DNA of 64,000 bases from Diprion similis (GCF_021155765.1 NC_060105.1:682001-746000), one strand, 5' to 3'. Shown: positions 1 to 12,875, numbered from the stretch's first letter. Notes: generated from the sequence alone by a model not told the origin. A program made the numbers and translations.

Positions 1-2213
1 AAGATGAGCGCTTTTATCTTCTCTCTGACCACGAGCGTTGACGAGGAATCGCAGGGTGAAAATAACTTGAAGAAGAAGGAGAAGACGAACACGAGGAAGG
101 AGAGGAGGACTCGGAGCTGGAAGGCTGGAAGGCTGGAAGGCTGGAAGCTACTTCGCGAGGAAACCAATCAAGGCACCTCTTTTATTTTCGCAACATGATT
201 ACAAGGAGAATCTAGTTACGAGATGGTCCCCCGTGGAGGAAGAGTTTCAGAGAAAAGTTGCTGGAAATCTTGATATATGCTACCGAGGGCTGTAAGCCCG
301 GGGCCGGGGGTGGATGAAGGAGGGTGGAGCTTGTAGCAGAGTAGACGTAGTCACGGGGTATGTACAGAAATCGAAAGAGATGCACGACGGGAAGGTTTCC
401 TCGATTAGAAGGGCTCCGACCGCAACAACAGCCTTAAATCTTCGGATGCAGTCGAGGATCGCCCTTTGCCAGCTGAGGCAACGTCGCCGCCGAAAGAAGA
501 GCTCCGGGAGAGTGTCTCGATCCAAGATTGTTGTTGCACCGATCCCGAGCCAATTAGCCGGGTTTATCGGAGAGCTTCGCCGACTCCAGGCAAGACCTGG
601 GCATACCTTGTCAAGGTGGTTCGATTACCTTTTCGTCCAATCGACGCTTAATTGCATCCTTTCACCGCGCACCGCCCTCTCGCCTGCCCAACGACTCACT
701 ATTTTCGTATCTTCCACGGCGAGCTCAGCTGGGCCGAGTAATGACTTGATTTTAACTACGATTAATTAATTAAACGCCAGGAAATTATCAGTGAACCGTG
801 TTCTCCGTGGTTCCCTGAAAATCTGGGTCCCATTATCGTTACGTCGCAAACTTGCCTAAATCCTGAGACAAGCGATTGCCACTCTTCTCCGTGGTTCCCC
901 CGCCAGCTTCAAGTGCTCTAGTTTTTGTCAATAACACCCGAAACGAAAGTTTTTCTCCCGCTGGTGTGTATGAACGACGTCGTTGCACGCGGGGGTTGAA
1001 ACGAGACCCCGGGAAAAGGGGACTTACCGAATTTGAACAAGAGTGGTGCGAAGCCCTTTCGTGGCTTGCCATCAATCTCCGGGGCGGCTAGTGACTGCCT
1101 CTAGACGTTCGCCTCTGAATTCTGACAATTTCTGAACGACGCCGTGACGCGTTACTCCGCAGAGTGACAATCTGCCCGCGTAAGGCTGTTGGTTGTTTAA
1201 TCTTTGTTAAAGTGAATTGCTCCTTTGACGAAATTTTTCTGACTTCGAATCGGTATTTCGCTATTTTGATTCCCTCTCTTTCTCTCTCTCTCTCTCACTC
1301 GCTCATTTTTTGCGATTCCGTGGCAGGCTTTAATATATTCATGATGTGTTTCAGGATGCTCAGGGAATTTAATAGTATTCCTCGAATACCACAAATACGA
1401 ACATAGGTATAGTATCTTGTCATTGTCATTGTTGTAATAACTAAGTAAACCCAAAAAATCCGTTGTAATCAATAAGCTGTTGAATACAGAATAAACAAAT
1501 CATAAGTTGATATATATTATAAAGTCCGGTTCGTATTGAAATAAATTATCTGTAACATATCATTGGAGGGGTCAAACCACTGTAAAAATATAAAAAATTT
1601 AACAATTAGATAAGTTAATTTAAACATTATTAATGAATATAATAAGGAAATGAGTGACCTTTTTGTGGTCAAAATTGAGACATTTTTGTTCAAATACTAG
1701 AGAATTACAAAAAAATCAATATTTTCAAAATCACCTACGAGGTTTTGTAGCTATGATAATCTACGTTAAGTGATTTTTTCAAATTTTTTTCCAGATTCAA
1801 ATTTGCACCAGTTACACTGCGGGCCACAGAATTCAACATGACTTAGGAAAATGGCTCAGTGTTGCAAGTTTTTCAATATATGCTAACAATAATTTTTTGT
1901 ATTGTATATAAATATATGCCTAATGACTTGCGTAAATATTATTATTTCACTTACTTTTCTTCGATCTAAATAAGAATTGTAAAAGAAGTGCTTTCCGTTT
2001 GTTTTCACAATGGTTACCCCTTAATGAAATGAGATATCTATAAACATGTCTGTTTGAACAGTTGGCAGAAGCGGTGTTCCAACATATTAAAATAAATTAT
2101 ACATGAATCTACCAATAAGAGTTATTACACCTGGTATACCTTGTTGTTAAAGTACCTTCCGCTTCCAGCCAACTTTTATCCAAGGTAAGTTGTTTGCAAT
2201 GTAAATGTTTCAG
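1..2213. other. Region upstream of the UGT relic, no gene seen
   Basis: Open frames here are short, overlap on both strands and match no family I recognise. The stretch holds an 8-base minisatellite near 116-148, a TC-rich tract near 1276-1303 and AT-rich DNA from about 1470 on. The missing first exon (signal peptide) of the UGT relic would be expected here. A donor-like site at about 2184 lies only 30 bases before the acceptor at 2213, too close to bound a normal intron, and no signal-peptide exon could be recognised. Confidence 0.6.
116..148. repeat. 8-base minisatellite (GGCTGGAA) x4
   Basis: Four head-to-tail copies of GGCTGGAA are visible directly in a purine-rich stretch. No function is implied. 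Confidence 0.9.
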
Positions 2214-4057
2214 CGACGATTCGAAGATCCTGGCTATGATGCCGTTCCAATCCAAGAGTCATTACATCCCGTTCGAACCGCTCCTGAAAATGCTGGCAGA
2301 AAGAGAACACGAGCTTTGAGTCATCTCGCATTTTCCTCAAAAGGAGAAAATCCCGAACTTTACCGACGTTGACATTTCGGACAGCCTACCTTCGATGATC
2401 GGCTCGGTGGGCTTCAAACTCGTCCAGAACTTCAACGTTTGGCTGGACGCCAAGAATTTATGGACAAAGGCCGGTATTCGAGCATCCCGGGATTAAGGCG
2501 CTTCTGGATAATGACGAGCGGTTCGATCTGATGATCATCGAGATATTCGCAACCGATTGTTTCCTGGGCTTCGTGCAAAAATTCGGGACCTCCTTCGTCG
2601 GCATCGTTTCCAGCATCACCCTTCCCTGGTTACCCGACGCTTTGCCCAATCCTGACAATCCCAGCTACATTCCAAATTTTTTCAGTCCATACCCGGTTGG
2701 ATGAGCTTCCTCGAGAGACTGATCAACATGGTTCACCTGTTGGCTTTCAAAATCGGCTACCGATTCTGCTCGGATTGGCCGAGCTACGAGATCGCCAAGT
2801 CTTACTTCAGCTTCGACCTCCAGTCTCTCGGCGTCCTCCGATCCAAGGTTGGTCTGGTTCTCGTAAACGCGCATCATTCCGTGACCAGTCCACGGGCCCT
2901 GGCACCTGGAGTGAAGGAAGTCGGCAGTATACACATTCCGAGCTCCGGTCCAGCCCAGCTCCCGAGGGATCTGAGGGAATATTTGGATTCGGCGGTGGAA
3001 GGAGTCGTCTATTTCAGCATGGGTTCCCAGCTGAATAGCACGACTTTTCCCTCTAAGAACATGGCCATTCTTCGAGAAGCGTTCGGTCAACTCCCGCAGC
3101 GCCTGCTATGGAAATGCGACGAACGGGAGATGCCGCAATTACCGAGGAACGTGAAATGCCTCAATTGGGCGCCGCAGCTCGCCGTTCTCTGTAAGCTTTC
3201 GCCCCCTTCGCCCTCCCGCCTAAACCATACCCACATACACATTTTATACCTGTATATATGCGGGCGGGTGTATGTATATGTAATCCAATCGATCCTGACC
3301 CTTTGAGAAATCTGCAAACTTTGATGTTGCCCGTCGGCCGACGATCCAATCAGCCGTGAGAATTGAAATTGCTGCCCCCAGCCACTCCTCGGCTATTCAC
3401 GATGAATTCCATTTCTACTATTAATACGGATTATAGAACGTTTCTCCTTCTCCCTTGCAGGCCATACAAACGTTTGAGTTTTCTTCAGCCACGGGGGGCT
3501 CCTTGACATTCAGGTGGCCGTGTACTGCGGAGTTCCGATTCTTGGAATGCCACTTTTTGCAGACCAATTTGCCAACACAGTCCATTGCGTGGCGTAGGGC
3601 TACGCCTTGATTACGGACTTCTACAATTCGTCCCACGACTATGTCTACGAGAACTTGAAAAGATTGCTGACCGACAACAGGTGAAGTGAATCCAGATCTC
3701 GATGGCAATTTCCGATCGAGCTAGCCCCATGCGTCCACGACTTTTCTTACCCTGTTTTTCAGGTACGCCGAGCACGCCAGGCAAGCCTCGAGGAGATTTC
3801 GCGACCGGCCGCAGGCTCCACTTGAGGATGCCGTCTTCTGGGTCGAGTATCTTCTACGTCACGGGCTGAGAGCTCTCAGGACTGCAGCGTCCGAGCTAGT
3901 CTGGTATCAGTATCTACTCTTGGACGTTGTTGCCGGCGTATTATGTGCTTTGGCCTTCTTTTTCTGGATTCTTAATAAACTGCTGTGCGCGATTTTTCGT
4001 CGACAGAAATGTCAAGTCAGAGACAAGGAGAAAAAGAATTTGTGTGTTGCGCTGTAG
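2214..4057 (+). pseudogene. UDP-glycosyltransferase (UGT) pseudogene
   Basis: Relic of a membrane-bound insect UGT, an ER enzyme family that transfers sugar from UDP-sugar to small lipophilic molecules. Exons are about 2214-3190, 3461-3680 and 3763-4057, about 497 codons, so nearly complete apart from the signal-peptide end. Family marks: the start MMPFQSKSHYIPFEPLLKML; YFSMGS; WAPQLAVL; the sugar-donor signature spread over 3478-3590 (SHGGLL, then VPILGMPLFADQ); and a C-terminal membrane helix beginning WYQYLLLD, followed by a basic tail. Breaks: in-frame stops at 2317-2319, 3475-3477 and 3595-3597, and frameshifts near 2460-2490 and 2698-2702. Splice sites remain good (tttcag before 2214, GT donors after 3190 and 3680, AG acceptors before 3461 and 3763) and phases agree across both introns. 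This suggests fairly recent decay, or less likely a run of assembly errors. Being a UGT is near certain; being non-functional is likely. Confidence 0.9.
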
Positions 4058-4691
4058 TCCTGATAATCGTTGTTTTATGTTCAAATATTCTAACAAGAAT
4101 ATCTAGATGCCTGCAGTTCTCGGAGAAGTTGAGCCAAGACGGGGTGTGCGAACGATCGCAGCATCAGGGTGCTTTTTCCTACACGTGTACGTAGCTTTTT
4201 CTTCTACAACGTGATAGCTGGTTAGTTAGTAGAAAAAGTTTCTGCATAATTCTGTACTGTATCTTCTCTCGGTTCTATTATAAATGTGCAACTATGCAAA
4301 GGCAAAACACGAACCGGAAGTTCACTTTTCATTCCCCGCTGTCCCACTTTGCACCAACGCAATTCTCTACGAAATAATAAAATCAGTCTAAAAATCACAA
4401 AAATCTGTGGTAGTCAGACTCGTCTCTCGCAGTTCATAAATATCGACACGAAGCTATAGTGTTTTCTACCGGCAATGCGAGAACATTATGCACCTACAAT
4501 TGAATCGAGTTAATGAAATTTTCACTTTGAAACGTTTGAGAAGTGAAACAAAGTACAGAGACAAGTTTTGTACATTCGTCGTTTATTGTTTTATTGGTAT
4601 GTCGTCTGCGCGGCAATGATCTAGCCCAAAGGTAATAAGGTTAGGTTGTAGGTTGTAAATATCTGTGAAATTCGAGGAAAAATATTTTTAA
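4058..4691. other. Spacer between UGT relic and NCLX gene
   Basis: It contains the probable 3' region of the UGT relic and the promoter and 5' leader of the exchanger gene. I see no TATA box at a convincing distance and no open frame of note. A TTAGG-like run (GGTTAGGTTG) near 4640 is too short to be a telomere-type repeat. Confidence 0.5.
4376..4381 (+). terminator. Poly(A) signal AATAAA after the UGT relic
   Basis: AATAAA lies about 320 bases past the terminal stop of the UGT relic and on its strand. Position and sequence fit a 3' end signal, but no transcript is available. Confidence 0.4.
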
Positions 4692-7342
4692 ATGGCCTCA
4701 GATCTTCCGCCGATTGTCGCCAGACATGGTGGTCTTGAGGTAGATGAGGTAAGAGTTCGTCGGTGGAAATAGTGTCTTTGGTACACGACTGTGACATCCA
4801 CGAAAGCTCTCTTTTTCTGGAACTCTTTCAGGACGATTGCGGCTATGTGTGGCAAATCCCAGCCGCGGAAAGGTGCGAATGGACGAAGAAAACGTCGGAC
4901 TGTCTTACGGACGCGGCAATACAGTACATACCTAGTTTGTTCTGCGAATTTTCATCGGAGCACACAGCATTAATCACTCTTGGAATTATTCTGTACATGT
5001 TGTGGCTCCTTTACTTGTTCCTCATCCTGGGAACTACCGCCGACAATTTGTAAGGGGTGGCATATAAGACGCGAAAGCGGGCCAGATCACATGCAGCCTG
5101 ACTAAATTTTCCTTTCACAATCAGTTTTTGCCCTGCTCTAAGTATTATCGCCGAGGTAATGCACCTCTCGGACAACATCGCCGGGGTGACGATCCTCGCC
5201 TTTGGCAACGGAGCACCCGACATCTTTACAGCCCTCGTCGCGCCCGCCGAGGAGACGGTGGTCATGTTCAACGAGCTCATTGGCGCCGGGGTCTTTGTTA
5301 CCACGGTTATAGCCGGTTCCATAGCCGTCGTCCAGCCGTTCAGAGTAAGGTTTCGCCCGTATATCCGCGACACGATGTTTTACATCGGTGCCGTGTGCTG
5401 GATAGCCTACGTTACAGGTGACGAGTCCGTCCACGTGTGGGAAGCCATGAGTACGTTCCTCTAACTATTTTTTCCGAACCCGCGAAACTGATCTTCTTCT
5501 TCTTCTTCGTTTTTCTAAGGTCTCATTTTCGTCTACATCGGATTTATCGTGGTTGTTGTCATGGGGCAGGTGATTGACAGCAGAAGAAACGTGACGGAAG
5601 GTTGGTATGACACAACTAACGATCCAGTCTCATCCCTGCAAATTCCGTCAGCCTTCGTGGCAGAAATGCCTCTAACTGAGCTCTGAATTCAGGTCGAATA
5701 CCGAGCCTGTACGACCGAACCGTGCTGAAAACTTACTTGGATAATCGGGACGAAACTCTCATCCCACGGCTACCCACACGCGCCAAAGCTGTCGGATTAC
5801 AATCAAAACTGGGTAAGTTCGAGGGCGAAACTATCCACTTCGATCATCGATTTGGAAGTAAGATTAAATGTACGGTCCGAAGAGGATCCTTCAGGCGCGA
5901 GGTTATTCTTACCATCTTGAATCCGTGGGTTACATTCAGACATCGTGTTGGACGTCGAGCGGAAGAATGTCTTGGCCAAGGACGATACGATGCAGGAAGC
6001 GAACGTCGACGAAGGTGCTTCTCGCCGACCCCACGGACTCTTTCGAGAATTCGTTTTTGACGTCTCCCCCATAAACATGGAGGACTGGTCGGAGGCTTCA
6101 AAGTTGTCGCGCGTTTACATAGTCCTTCGAGCGATCCCTATGGTCTTCCTCCAGTTCCTGATTCCCGTAGTGAATCAGACCGCGGCGAAACGAGGCTGGT
6201 CGAAGCTCCTCAACTGCACCCAGCTCTGCGTAACGCCCGTCGCCATTACCTTTCTATTCGGCGGTAATGATGATCTACTCTCAAAACGAAGGAGTCACGA
6301 GTCGAATGGAAGACCGAGTAATGAGCTAACCACGTGTATTTTGTCTTGAGGTATGCAGTTTGGTCGTACTCTATTGGACCCATTCCCTTGTACGGATTGG
6401 CTTTGGTGGTCGGGATCAGCACCGGGGTGTTCGCTTTCTTCGCAACTGATTTGGACAGAATTCCGAAGTATCACAACGTGAGGCATTATTAGCAACATCG
6501 TAAGTTGAAATGCCTTGAACAGAAGAGTCACTCTGTAATGAATTCAGGCATTCGCGTTCCTGGGATTCTTCGCAGCGATGGCAGTTGTATATTTGATAGC
6601 TCAGGAAGTCTACTCGGTTCTCCACACAATAGGGACCGCTTTGACAATATCCGACAGCACTTTAGGAATGATGTTTCTTGCATGGGGAAACAGCATCGGT
6701 GGTGAGTGAGAATAATTTTCAAGAATCTCTCCGGTCAGTTCATTGGAAATTTTCACCTTCATTCGCATTCTATTGGCGGCTCACTGGCCTCCTCTCGAGA
6801 CGCTGGGAAGAAGGATTTGTGAGACGCGATCCAAGAAAAAGACAAAAAAAAAAAAGAGAAAGAAACACCCCAAGACAGATTCACTTCACCTTTCTCACAG
6901 CCATATTAGCATATAAATCCGTCAATGTTGACGTGGCGTCAGATCAAAGCGGAACGGAGCATTCAGTTTTATCATTGTTTCAGACCTCATATCAAACGTG
7001 GCGATAGCAAGACGGGGCTATCCGCGAATGGGGTTCGCCGCCTGTTTCGGAGGGCCGTTGTTCAACACCCTCCTGAGCATGGGTCTGACCTACGGACTCG
7101 CTGCGGCGAAACATGACAACCTGCGAACTCACGTAAGATCCAGCGCCATGGGCCCCGGGTGCATAGCCTTTCTGCTGTGCTCACTTATGGCCTCGGCCTT
7201 TTACCTTACCACAACCAGTTACCTCGCCCGACGATCCTACGGCTTCATGCTCTACAGCATTTACTTCATGTTTATGGTGATATGCATCCTTAGCGAGATT
7301 GGTTTCATTCACCCCCTGGGGTCAGATCACAGAGATGATTGA
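4692..7342 (+). CDS. NCLX-type sodium/calcium exchanger (SLC8B1/NCKX6-like)
   Basis: Cation exchanger of the CaCA superfamily. The vertebrate relative NCLX (SLC8B1) exports Ca2+ from mitochondria in exchange for Na+. Exons: 4692-4748, 4832-5049, 5125-5450, 5520-5600, 5693-5812, 5940-6263, 6359-6477, 6548-6701, 6984-7342. All introns are short GT-AG and phases are consistent, giving 585 residues, essentially the length of human NCLX. The two alpha repeats are intact: AGVTILAFGNGAPDIFTA (GNGAPD at about 119-124) and LGMMFLAWGNSIGDLISN (GNSIGD at about 462-467). Hydrophobic helices surround each repeat, and a hydrophilic loop of about 130 residues separates the halves. The paired-cysteine N-terminal segment is typical of the NCLX branch. 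The start is chosen because the 19-codon first exon joins in frame and no better upstream exon is seen. The N-terminus lacks an obvious presequence, so the membrane in which it acts is not shown by sequence. Confidence 0.92.
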
Positions 7343-7471
7343 GGAGTACCTTTTTCAGGTTTATTGTAATAATTATGCGATACCTGTACGCGGAATGACG
7401 GTGTAGCGTACTATACAAATGTGCAGAATAGATGGGTAGAAAGTAGATGACCGTGATGATAAGAAGCTTGG

Positions 7472-7477
7472 AATAAA
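7472..7477 (+). terminator. Poly(A) signal AATAAA of the exchanger gene
   Basis: AATAAA lies 130 bases downstream of the exchanger stop codon on the same strand, a normal spacing for a short insect 3' UTR. Confidence 0.6.
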
Positions 7478-7542
7478 ATTCGAATGACATCTTGTGATTT
7501 TGAACTTACGTATTTCCACAATTCACGTCGAATCTGCAACGA

Positions 7543-7746
7543 GGCTGAAGCTAGCAGCCAGAATTAGCCGCCAAACGTTCTGATGTTCATTCGAATAAGG
7601 CAGTGAAGTCCGAAAATCTAAATTCTGTGTAGTACCTTGAACTCCGAATATTTTTATAGAATTCTGAGGATAAAACTGAACTGTATTTTTCTATTTCCAA
7701 AAATTTCAACACGTTTGGCTGCTAACTCTGGCTGCTAGCTTCGGCT
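7543..7746. mobile_element. MITE-like inverted-repeat element A (about 204 bp)
   Basis: The left arm 7543-7578 (core AAGCTAGCAGCCAGAATTAG) pairs with the right arm 7711-7746 with only a few mismatches. The interior is AT-rich and has no coding capacity. No clear target-site duplication was identified, so the outer ends are approximate. It lies about 65 bases past the exchanger poly(A) signal. Confidence 0.65.
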
Positions 7747-10609
7747 TCGTGAATTTGCAACGTTATACGTTTTGTAGCCGCACTGCCCACTCCGTACGTG
7801 ACACCTGCACTCCGATGTTCCGTTGAAATGAAAAGTTTACCCACTATTCATTTATTCGTTGTCCATTTGATTGAACCTCTCGCTACGTACCTAAACAAGC
7901 ACACAAATCCTCCCCTTTTGGTATTTATATAAGCATATAACAACGATTGACGCTATTCTTTACAATCTTTTCGCGAGGATTCAACAGCGAATATCTGTTT
8001 CTACCGCAGTTGCCGATGAGTAAGGCACATCGAGTTTATAGTATCACACTGTATAGGTTTTAAGTTTCACGGAGTTACATTCATGTGATTATCACTGCAT
8101 TTGAAGGGCTAGTGTTCAGGCCTAATGGTTTCTGCTTATCTTTAAATTTGCCAAATTTTTCGTGACTTCCACAATTCGCCCCTAGTCTGCGGATGTATTT
8201 GAAGCATAAACGTTATCTCTATAGACGTAAATCTGCCGGAGGGTAGATTTTTGTTTTATTCTCTATTAACGGAAATCTGTTCACGGTCCGTTTGAAACGG
8301 TCAAACATCTGTATTCCCTCCGCAGGTATTTTGCATTTGCCTTTATGAGTTTAAATACGATGGCAGGTTGTCGAAATGGATGGGATAAAATTAAATCCGC
8401 GTGTCAAAGTTTGAAGGACGGATCCCCCTGATCCACGTTCTGAATTTGACGCAATTAACAAACCTCGAAATGGTGGGCGATGGATGGAAAGTTGAACGAG
8501 TGAGGGAATACAAACTTCGGAGTAGAGAGATGCTGTTGAAAAGTTTTCAGGTTATACGAGGATGGTAGGTGGCTGGGCGAGTGCCGTTATCGGTACCACT
8601 TCGCCAAATAGACGTAGGTATACCAGTCGTACAGACATGGGTGCAGTTTGATGGAAAAAGTTTTTTCCTTTCGTACGATGGAATGGCGAAGTGCTCGTCT
8701 ATCTACGGTAAACACTTCTCGCAAGCTTGAGAATAAATTTTTACCAAGATTTTATGCCCCTTCTCGTACCAGGTTGGGGGAGTTGTTCGACCCCGGATTG
8801 GTCGAAAATGAATCTGATTCGTGAGCCGCCGTGAAGCGGCGCGTATTCCTTAGGGTTGGCAACGAGTAACTGATGCTGGACTTCGCGAATTTAAGAGCCT
8901 GCAGCAGGGCGAGGATCTCGCTGCAGATTCGCGTCAGCAGCAACGGCCGCCCCGGAAGTTTATGAGTCAGCTCGATGCCGCCTCCCTAGCTGCACGTATT
9001 CGACGTAGATCGCAGCATCGTGTGTATCACACGAGTATTCCGCGTTTCCATGCGGATGGTTCGGCGCGGCCGTTAAGGGGGCCGCAATATTCGGAAACCG
9101 CTGACGCGGCCCTTCTCTCATCTCTTTGTCAGGTTCTTGCGGCCCGGCGTTGAATTGGCGATCGGCGTCGTCGTCGGACATTGAATATCATACCTACTCC
9201 ATTATACGCGCACGTCAGCCGAAACTCGAAACTCGAGTCATTCCCGTCTCCGTCGCCCTCCTAGAGCCGCGGGAAATTTATTCGGATCTGAAACCGAACG
9301 ATTGCATTCAAGATCAGGCGGAAGTAAAAAAAGTTGCTGGGATAAAAACGAAAAACTCGGTTCATCTGGGCTGGTAGTGAAAATTTCATCCCGACTATTT
9401 CCCTCGTGATATTAATGACGAATGTTTAGAGTATACTTAGTTTTTTTTACTGCCTCGGTAAAAGTCGGGATGGGTATCGGTAAACATCGATCGGTCGATG
9501 GAAAATGGTGAAATAGGAATGGAATCGCGGGGCTTTAGGGGCAAATTGCATCGCAAAATTGAACTAAAATCGTGAACAGCCGTTGGTACTTTGTACGGTT
9601 CGTCAGGCAGGGGGATACATTACACCTACACATGAGTAGGGACGCGGGTATGTGCAACATCAATGGGCAACGCCAATTTAATTTTCGACCTCGATAAACA
9701 ACGAATGCCGTTCCTGCTGCTGCACGGACTCTAAAAATCTATTATATTTATAGAAAATTGGAGCGTAAAGCACGAGTCGAAATAGTAAAACAAGCTGAAC
9801 GGCGTGGCGGTGGCCGCGTGTTCGGTGGCTCGGAAAAATTGGCAAACAAATTGCACGAGCGAAGATATCGGGGCACCGGGCTCCGGCCGTGCAAAAAGAC
9901 AAATGGATAATATCGGACATTGCCTGTCGTAAATTTGATCGGGAACTACTGGTCCGCGCCGTTGCAGTGCAGCGGTTTGCAGTCTCTGCCCCTGCAGATA
10001 CAGGTATATATATATGTGTATATATATATGCATATGCCGTTTGATATTACGCGTAGCTATCCTGGCAGCCGCCAGCCACCGTTATCCCGGATATTCCAAA
10101 GCTTTCATCCCGTCAGCACGCCGCCGTGTCTCTTCGAATTTCTCAGCTGCGTATTTAACGCGTACGTACGACCGACGTCGGGAAGAATCTAAACGTGCTT
10201 TGCAAGTCCTTAAGCGTCGAGTGAAATTGTTGATGGAAAACCGGCATAAGCAGAGAAGAAGAGAACGATTAGAAAAAAGATGTATCGATGCAACTGTAAA
10301 CTGAAATTTTCTACCAATACCGAATCTGTATTTTCGTCATTTATCAACGTCAGTTGCCGCTGCTACGCTTAAAGTTGTGCATTAATTGTGTGATAGGCAG
10401 CTGGATAGGGTAATAATTCACGTAGCAGTAGCTGAGAGGATAAGGTGCGTACCTATATACGTAGGTATAGCCAAGATTTAGTTGGTTGGAAACATGATTC
10501 GGTCCAGTTTGCAGCGAGGAAAATTTTTCTATCACTTTTTACGAGTATTTTATTCGGTAAGCTTTTAAAATTGATGGTTCGATATGATCCAGCGCTTTTC
10601 CTTTTTCCT

Positions 10610-10624
10610 CCCCCCCCCCCCCCC
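10610..10624. repeat. Poly-C run
   Basis: About 15 consecutive C followed by a C-rich stretch. Run length is liable to polymorphism and sequencing error. Confidence 0.85.
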
Positions 10625-11939
10625 GCCCCGCCCCTTCATCCCTATCGTTTCCCCCTTTAAGTTTGATACTCTGCCTGGAAATATATAATACATACCTATA
10701 TAATATATCGAAATCTGATAGAATATATTACAAGTGTGAGATATTACGGGGCTCGTATTACTACGAGAGAAGCGAAATTGGAAATAACGGAACAATGATA
10801 AATCTCGGATTTATATACGTGTTTTCGAGCGGCACCTTTGTCGTGATTTACGTTCCAGTTCTTGCGAAAGTCTTTATTGAATCGCCTCCTTTTGCCTCCG
10901 TAACAAGAGAGCAAGAAAATCGAGGATAGGTATATAATGTATACACGGTTCCGCAGTGTGCTTTCATTTTTCTCCGGTACGCTACACAGCGATCGTGAAA
11001 CGAGATTAAAACCGATTTACAATGCCACCCACCGAATTTATCACGAGAGTAACAAAAGACTGGACCACCCCTTCGAATCCTTACGCTGTAACCGTTTAAA
11101 TAGAAGACGCCGAAGAATTAACACTGAATTAATACCTTGCAGTTCACATTTCAATTTATGCTTTCGCCTGTCACTTTATTCAATCTTACAACATACATTT
11201 CTTTTTTACTAAACAAAGTCTAGTCAGATTTTCTTCTAAACCATGAGTCAATACATAACAAGTTTATAACAATGAAAATCGAAAAGCCATCTAGGAAAAC
11301 GAGATCTGCAAACAACATTCATCGATTTTACATCTAGAAATAAAGGTTTGAACAATTTTTTTTGAGTGTAGTTTACACTTTGTGTCTTCAATAATAAGTA
11401 TTTGACTTTTTTTTGTTTGTTTGTTTGATTGTTTTCTTTCGTTAAGGGAAAATTTCCTAAAAATCAACAATAACCGTTACAATACATCACGCCTTGTAAA
11501 GATGCGGTGAAAATTGCGAAAAGCAGGAAGAGGGACTCGGTGCAAAGAATGCCCGGTGACCTGCATTCCTTTTTATGCAGCGTCTCTCTTGCTCCCTCCC
11601 TCTCTCTCATCCCTCTTTCCACGTTGAGTTAGCCGGTTCTCGCGTCACGTTTCCACGACTCTGCCAATGTAAGCAGCAATTCGCGGTCCTCAAAGCTCGC
11701 TCCCGAGCTCCGCCCTCGAACACATTGGCCAGGAAAACCTTCTACATACCCTCTGGGTGGTAGGTACGTCGGGTAGAACCTCGGTCTATTTACGCGGGTG
11801 TATTACCATCGCGAACCGCCGAGCAACGTACGTTTGAAACCAGCTACACGCCTGGTGGGCGCTAAGCAGGCCTCGAATATGAATTCTAGGTAACGATCGT
11901 ACCATTCGTATAGTAGTTAAACAACCCTGGTTCTCCATA

Positions 11940-12057
11940 CAGATATCCACACCGATATTTGCCGACACTTAGCCAAGATACAAACCTTTTTTCAGAATTC
12001 AATTAAAAAAGGATTGCGTCTTGGCTAGGTGTCGGTAAGTGTCGGTATGGAAATCTG
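11940..12057. repeat. Hairpin B: about 53-base inverted repeat, 12-base loop
   Basis: The left arm 11940-11992 contains GCCGACACTTAGCCAAGA. The right arm 12005-12057 carries its near-complement, and the arms differ at roughly ten positions. The loop is about 12 bases. It could be a small foldback element or a transcribed hairpin. Its arms are longer than those of typical insect microRNA precursors. Confidence 0.65.
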
Positions 12058-12875
12058 CATCCAGAATCGGCGTTGTATACCTACTTTGTTTGCACTGCGC
12101 ACACCAAATTCCCAGCTGAGCACTCGGCCTGACACCCATTTCGATCCCTGCTATCCCCCTTCCGTCGCAATACCGTTTTTCACCCGACCATCCAAGCCAT
12201 GCACATGGCACGTTGTACTTACTTACTCTGGGGATCTCGATCTTTACAACATCGCTTAGTTACGAAGGATAAGCTTCCTCTGCAATCGCTCATGGCCATG
12301 ACCCCGTTTATTATGTACGATTGTCACCGTGATGTGATACGCGATTCCCAGAGCCTCGGTTCGGGGACACCGAGTAGGTATACAGACTTGGTTAGCATGT
12401 CAAAGATGGAGAGCGTCAGCAGTGCAGAGTATGTAATATATCGCTGAGTGTGTCATGTGTGTGCTCGGTTGCTGAGATACCTACTCGGCTGTGGTGCCAG
12501 GGTCGACTGTAAAGTCGTGTTGTACCCGACATCCAGAGGTGCTCGAGGATTCTTGGCGCGCCGCACGGCAGCGGGTACGCAGCTTTCGACTACCGTCGTC
12601 AAAACGGAGAGGTGCTTTCGTTGGAACACTCCGCGAGAACTAGAACTCGGGGACGATTCGCTCGCTGTGTATACTTGTAATTACAGCTGACTTTCATCTC
12701 TCTGTTTGTACTATCTTTCTACCTCCACCAGGCTGCAGTATCTTTTTTCATTCATTTTTGCGCCCTGCATTCCGTGGACCGCGAATCGTTAAGGACGAAC
12801 CGTTACTCCTACACACCCAAGCGAGATGAATTACTTGACATGAATTCTCGAGCATGAAGTAGGTTTCCTTTTCGT
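12058..12875. other. Intergenic DNA, no gene seen
   Basis: Short open frames on the plus strand near 12.2-12.7 kb do not resemble known proteins. No repeat was noticed. Confidence 0.5.

Larger units (their letters stand above)
7343..11939. other. Intergenic DNA, start of a 24 kb gene-poor stretch
   Basis: After the exchanger 3' end no frame resembles a known protein. Open frames around 8.75-9.4 kb and 9.7-10.3 kb occur on both strands at once and look like chance. The region holds an inverted-repeat element (7543-7746), a TA/TG repeat near 10012-10031 and a C run at about 10610-10624. Confidence 0.6.

Noticed and set aside
314..769. 151-codon plus-strand frame near the window start
   Set aside because: Overlaps other frames on both strands and shows no domain, signal peptide or recognisable motif.
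4620..4660. TTAGG-like telomere repeat
   Set aside because: Only one or two imperfect units are present, not an array.
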